Positions 63,007-64,000 of a stretch of 64,000 nt of DNA are shown piece by piece. Positions within the stretch are counted from its first letter, which is position 1. The number at the start of each line of letters is the position of its first letter. Origin of the DNA: NVTR01 sp965237505 (lineage in GTDB: Bacteria; Pseudomonadota; Alphaproteobacteria; Rhodobacterales; Rhodobacteraceae). Both the position numbers and the translations under genes were made by a program. The notes beneath the pieces are model-generated. The model saw only the letters and a program-made list of their open reading frames with translations, ran no database searches and was not told the origin of the DNA. The stretch is from the NCBI GenBank assembly GCA_965237505.1, contig CBDEFR010000009.1, positions 1,302,001-1,366,000 on the forward strand, given 5' to 3'.

Positions 63007-64000
63007 ATGTCCGACGCCTACATCTACGACGCCGTCCGTTCGCCCCGCGGCAAGGGCCGCAAAGATGGCTCCCTGCACGAGGTCACATCATTGCGCCTGT
63101 CCGCACAAATCCTGAACGCGATAAAATACCGCAACAACCTCAGCGGTCACGCCGTGGAAGACGTGATCTGGGGCAATGTCACGCAAGTTGGCGAACAGGG
63201 CGGCTGTCTGGCGCGATCGGCTGTGCTGGCAAGCGATCTTGACGAAAGCATCCCCGGGCTGGCCATCAACCGGTTCTGCGCCTCTGGCATGGAAGCGGTG
63301 AATCTGGCGGCCAACCAGGTGCGTGGCGGCGCCGGTGATGCTTATATTGCCGGTGGTGTGGAAATGATGGGCCGGGTCGCCATGAGGTCTGACGGGGCGG
63401 CAATTGCCGTGGATCCGAGCCTTGCGATGAAGACGTATTTTGTGCCGCAAGGGATTTCCGCTGACATCATCGCCACCGAATACGGCTTTTCGCGCGACGA
63501 CGCTGATGCTCTGGCGGTGCGATCCCAGAAGCGCGCCAAAGCTGCGTGGGACGACAACCGTTTTGCCAAATCCATCGTCACGGTGCGCGACCAAAATGGC
63601 CTGGCAATCCTTGAAACCGACGAATACATGCGCCCCGGCACCGACATGCAGGCGCTCGGCGCGCTGAACCCGGCGTTTCAGGTGATGGGCGAAGTCACGC
63701 CCGGCTTTGACAAGGTCGCATGCATGAAATACCCGCATCTGGAGCGCATCAATCACATCCACCACGCCGGCAATTCATCCGGCATCGTTGACGGCGCGGC
63801 CGCGATCCTGGTTGGTTCCAAGGATTTCGGCGAACATCACCGGCTAAAACCCCGCGCCCGCATCCGCGCCACCGCCAAGATCGGAACCGATCCGACGATC
63901 ATGCTGACCGGCCCGGTGCCAGTGACCGAAAAGATAATGGCCGACAACGGCATGGCCATTTCCGACATCGATCTGTTTGAGGTCAACGAAGCCTTCGCCG
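63007..64000 (+). CDS. Acetyl-CoA C-acyltransferase (thiolase), 3' end outside window
   Basis: 331 residues are visible from ATG 63007 (AAGGAAAC upstream). Thiolase motifs: DAVRSPRGKGRKDGSLHEV (about 8-26), the nucleophilic Cys in INRFCASGMEAVNLAANQVR (about 85-104), GGVEMMGRVAM (about 114), HHAGNSSGIVDGAAAILVGS (about 253-272), and the start of the His motif at the edge (DLFEVNEAFA). It cleaves 3-ketoacyl-CoA to acetyl-CoA, or makes acetoacetyl-CoA. The second active-site Cys (CxGGG) lies beyond the window. Confidence 0.92.
   Translation, partial: MSDAYIYDAVRSPRGKGRKDGSLHEVTSLRLSAQILNAIKYRNNLSGHAVEDVIWGNVTQVGEQGGCLARSAVLASDLDESIPGLAINRFCASGMEAVNLAANQVRGGAGDAYIAGGVEMMGRVAMRSDGAAIAVDPSLAMKTYFVPQGISADIIATEYGFSRDDADALAVRSQKRAKAAWDDNRFAKSIVTVRDQNGLAILETDEYMRPGTDMQALGALNPAFQVMGEVTPGFDKVACMKYPHLERINHIHHAGNSSGIVDGAAAILVGSKDFGEHHRLKPRARIRATAKIGTDPTIMLTGPVPVTEKIMADNGMAISDIDLFEVNEAFA

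Overview
The window looks like chromosome of an insertion-sequence-rich marine alphaproteobacterium of the Rhodobacteraceae (Roseobacter) type. This is inferred from the gene content: a polyamine-type ABC transporter beside a dimethylglycine/sarcosine dehydrogenase-like enzyme, an inositol (iol) locus of the rhizobial/roseobacterial kind, a pyrD neighbour encoding a DUF952 protein, and a MerR / acyl-CoA dehydrogenase / GST / thiolase cluster. The density of transposons and broken genes recalls IS-saturated polar roseobacters such as Octadecabacter, but no marker here proves a genus.

Layout. 1-1.9 kb: two amino-acid-synthesis-family genes, a MarR regulator, a collapsed Rieske oxygenase and tRNA-Arg. 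2.1-5.9 kb: IS debris, including an inverted pair of 1299-bp IS3-family elements. 6.0-16.8 kb: a mostly minus-strand block with a spermidine/putrescine-type ABC transporter, a choline-kinase-like phosphotransferase and a four-domain FAD dehydrogenase, split by a dead IS630. 16.9-26.8 kb: accessory graveyard with a third IS3 copy (itself carrying an IS1595-derived element), IS5 and IS1182 copies, relics of phage/plasmid and defence-like genes, a kelch protein and an ImmA/IrrE protease. 26.9-28.6 kb: tRNA-Pro, an EamA transporter, and a higBA pair whose toxin is truncated. 28.6-36.4 kb: nested transposons (ISNCY in IS4, ISNCY in IS21, IS5). 36.7-37.9 kb: a DUF3179 protein and tRNA-Ser. 38.0-44.7 kb: the iol locus, with a sugar ABC transporter, a degenerate RpiR regulator, a stub of an iolG-like dehydrogenase, iolD and iolE. 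44.7-49.0 kb: ISAs1, an MDR oxidoreductase, and IS5 carrying a nested IS630. 49.0-64.0 kb: a broken beta-helix gene, a split transketolase, a tctB-tctA fusion relic, an SRAP protein, a 5'-nucleotidase-like protein, DUF952 (interrupted) and pyrD, a MATE/thioesterase operon, two MerR genes (one frameshifted) and a beta-oxidation-like cluster running off the end.

How the genes work together. The 6-16 kb block is consistent with import of an N-methylated amine or polyamine-like solute followed by phosphorylation and/or oxidative demethylation. The iol locus would import and degrade myo-inositol, but it has lost its local regulator and a dehydrogenase while keeping two near-identical operator-like sequences. 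The dominant theme is insertional decay: many target-site duplications can be read directly, so the order of insertions can be reconstructed. I did not find a convincing new multi-gene system. The most informative observations are precise IS-gene junctions (a start codon duplicated by ISAs1, a stop codon rebuilt by IS5, an open frame that becomes continuous when two IS are removed), deletion fusions (tctB-tctA, Rieske) and the orphaned iol operators.
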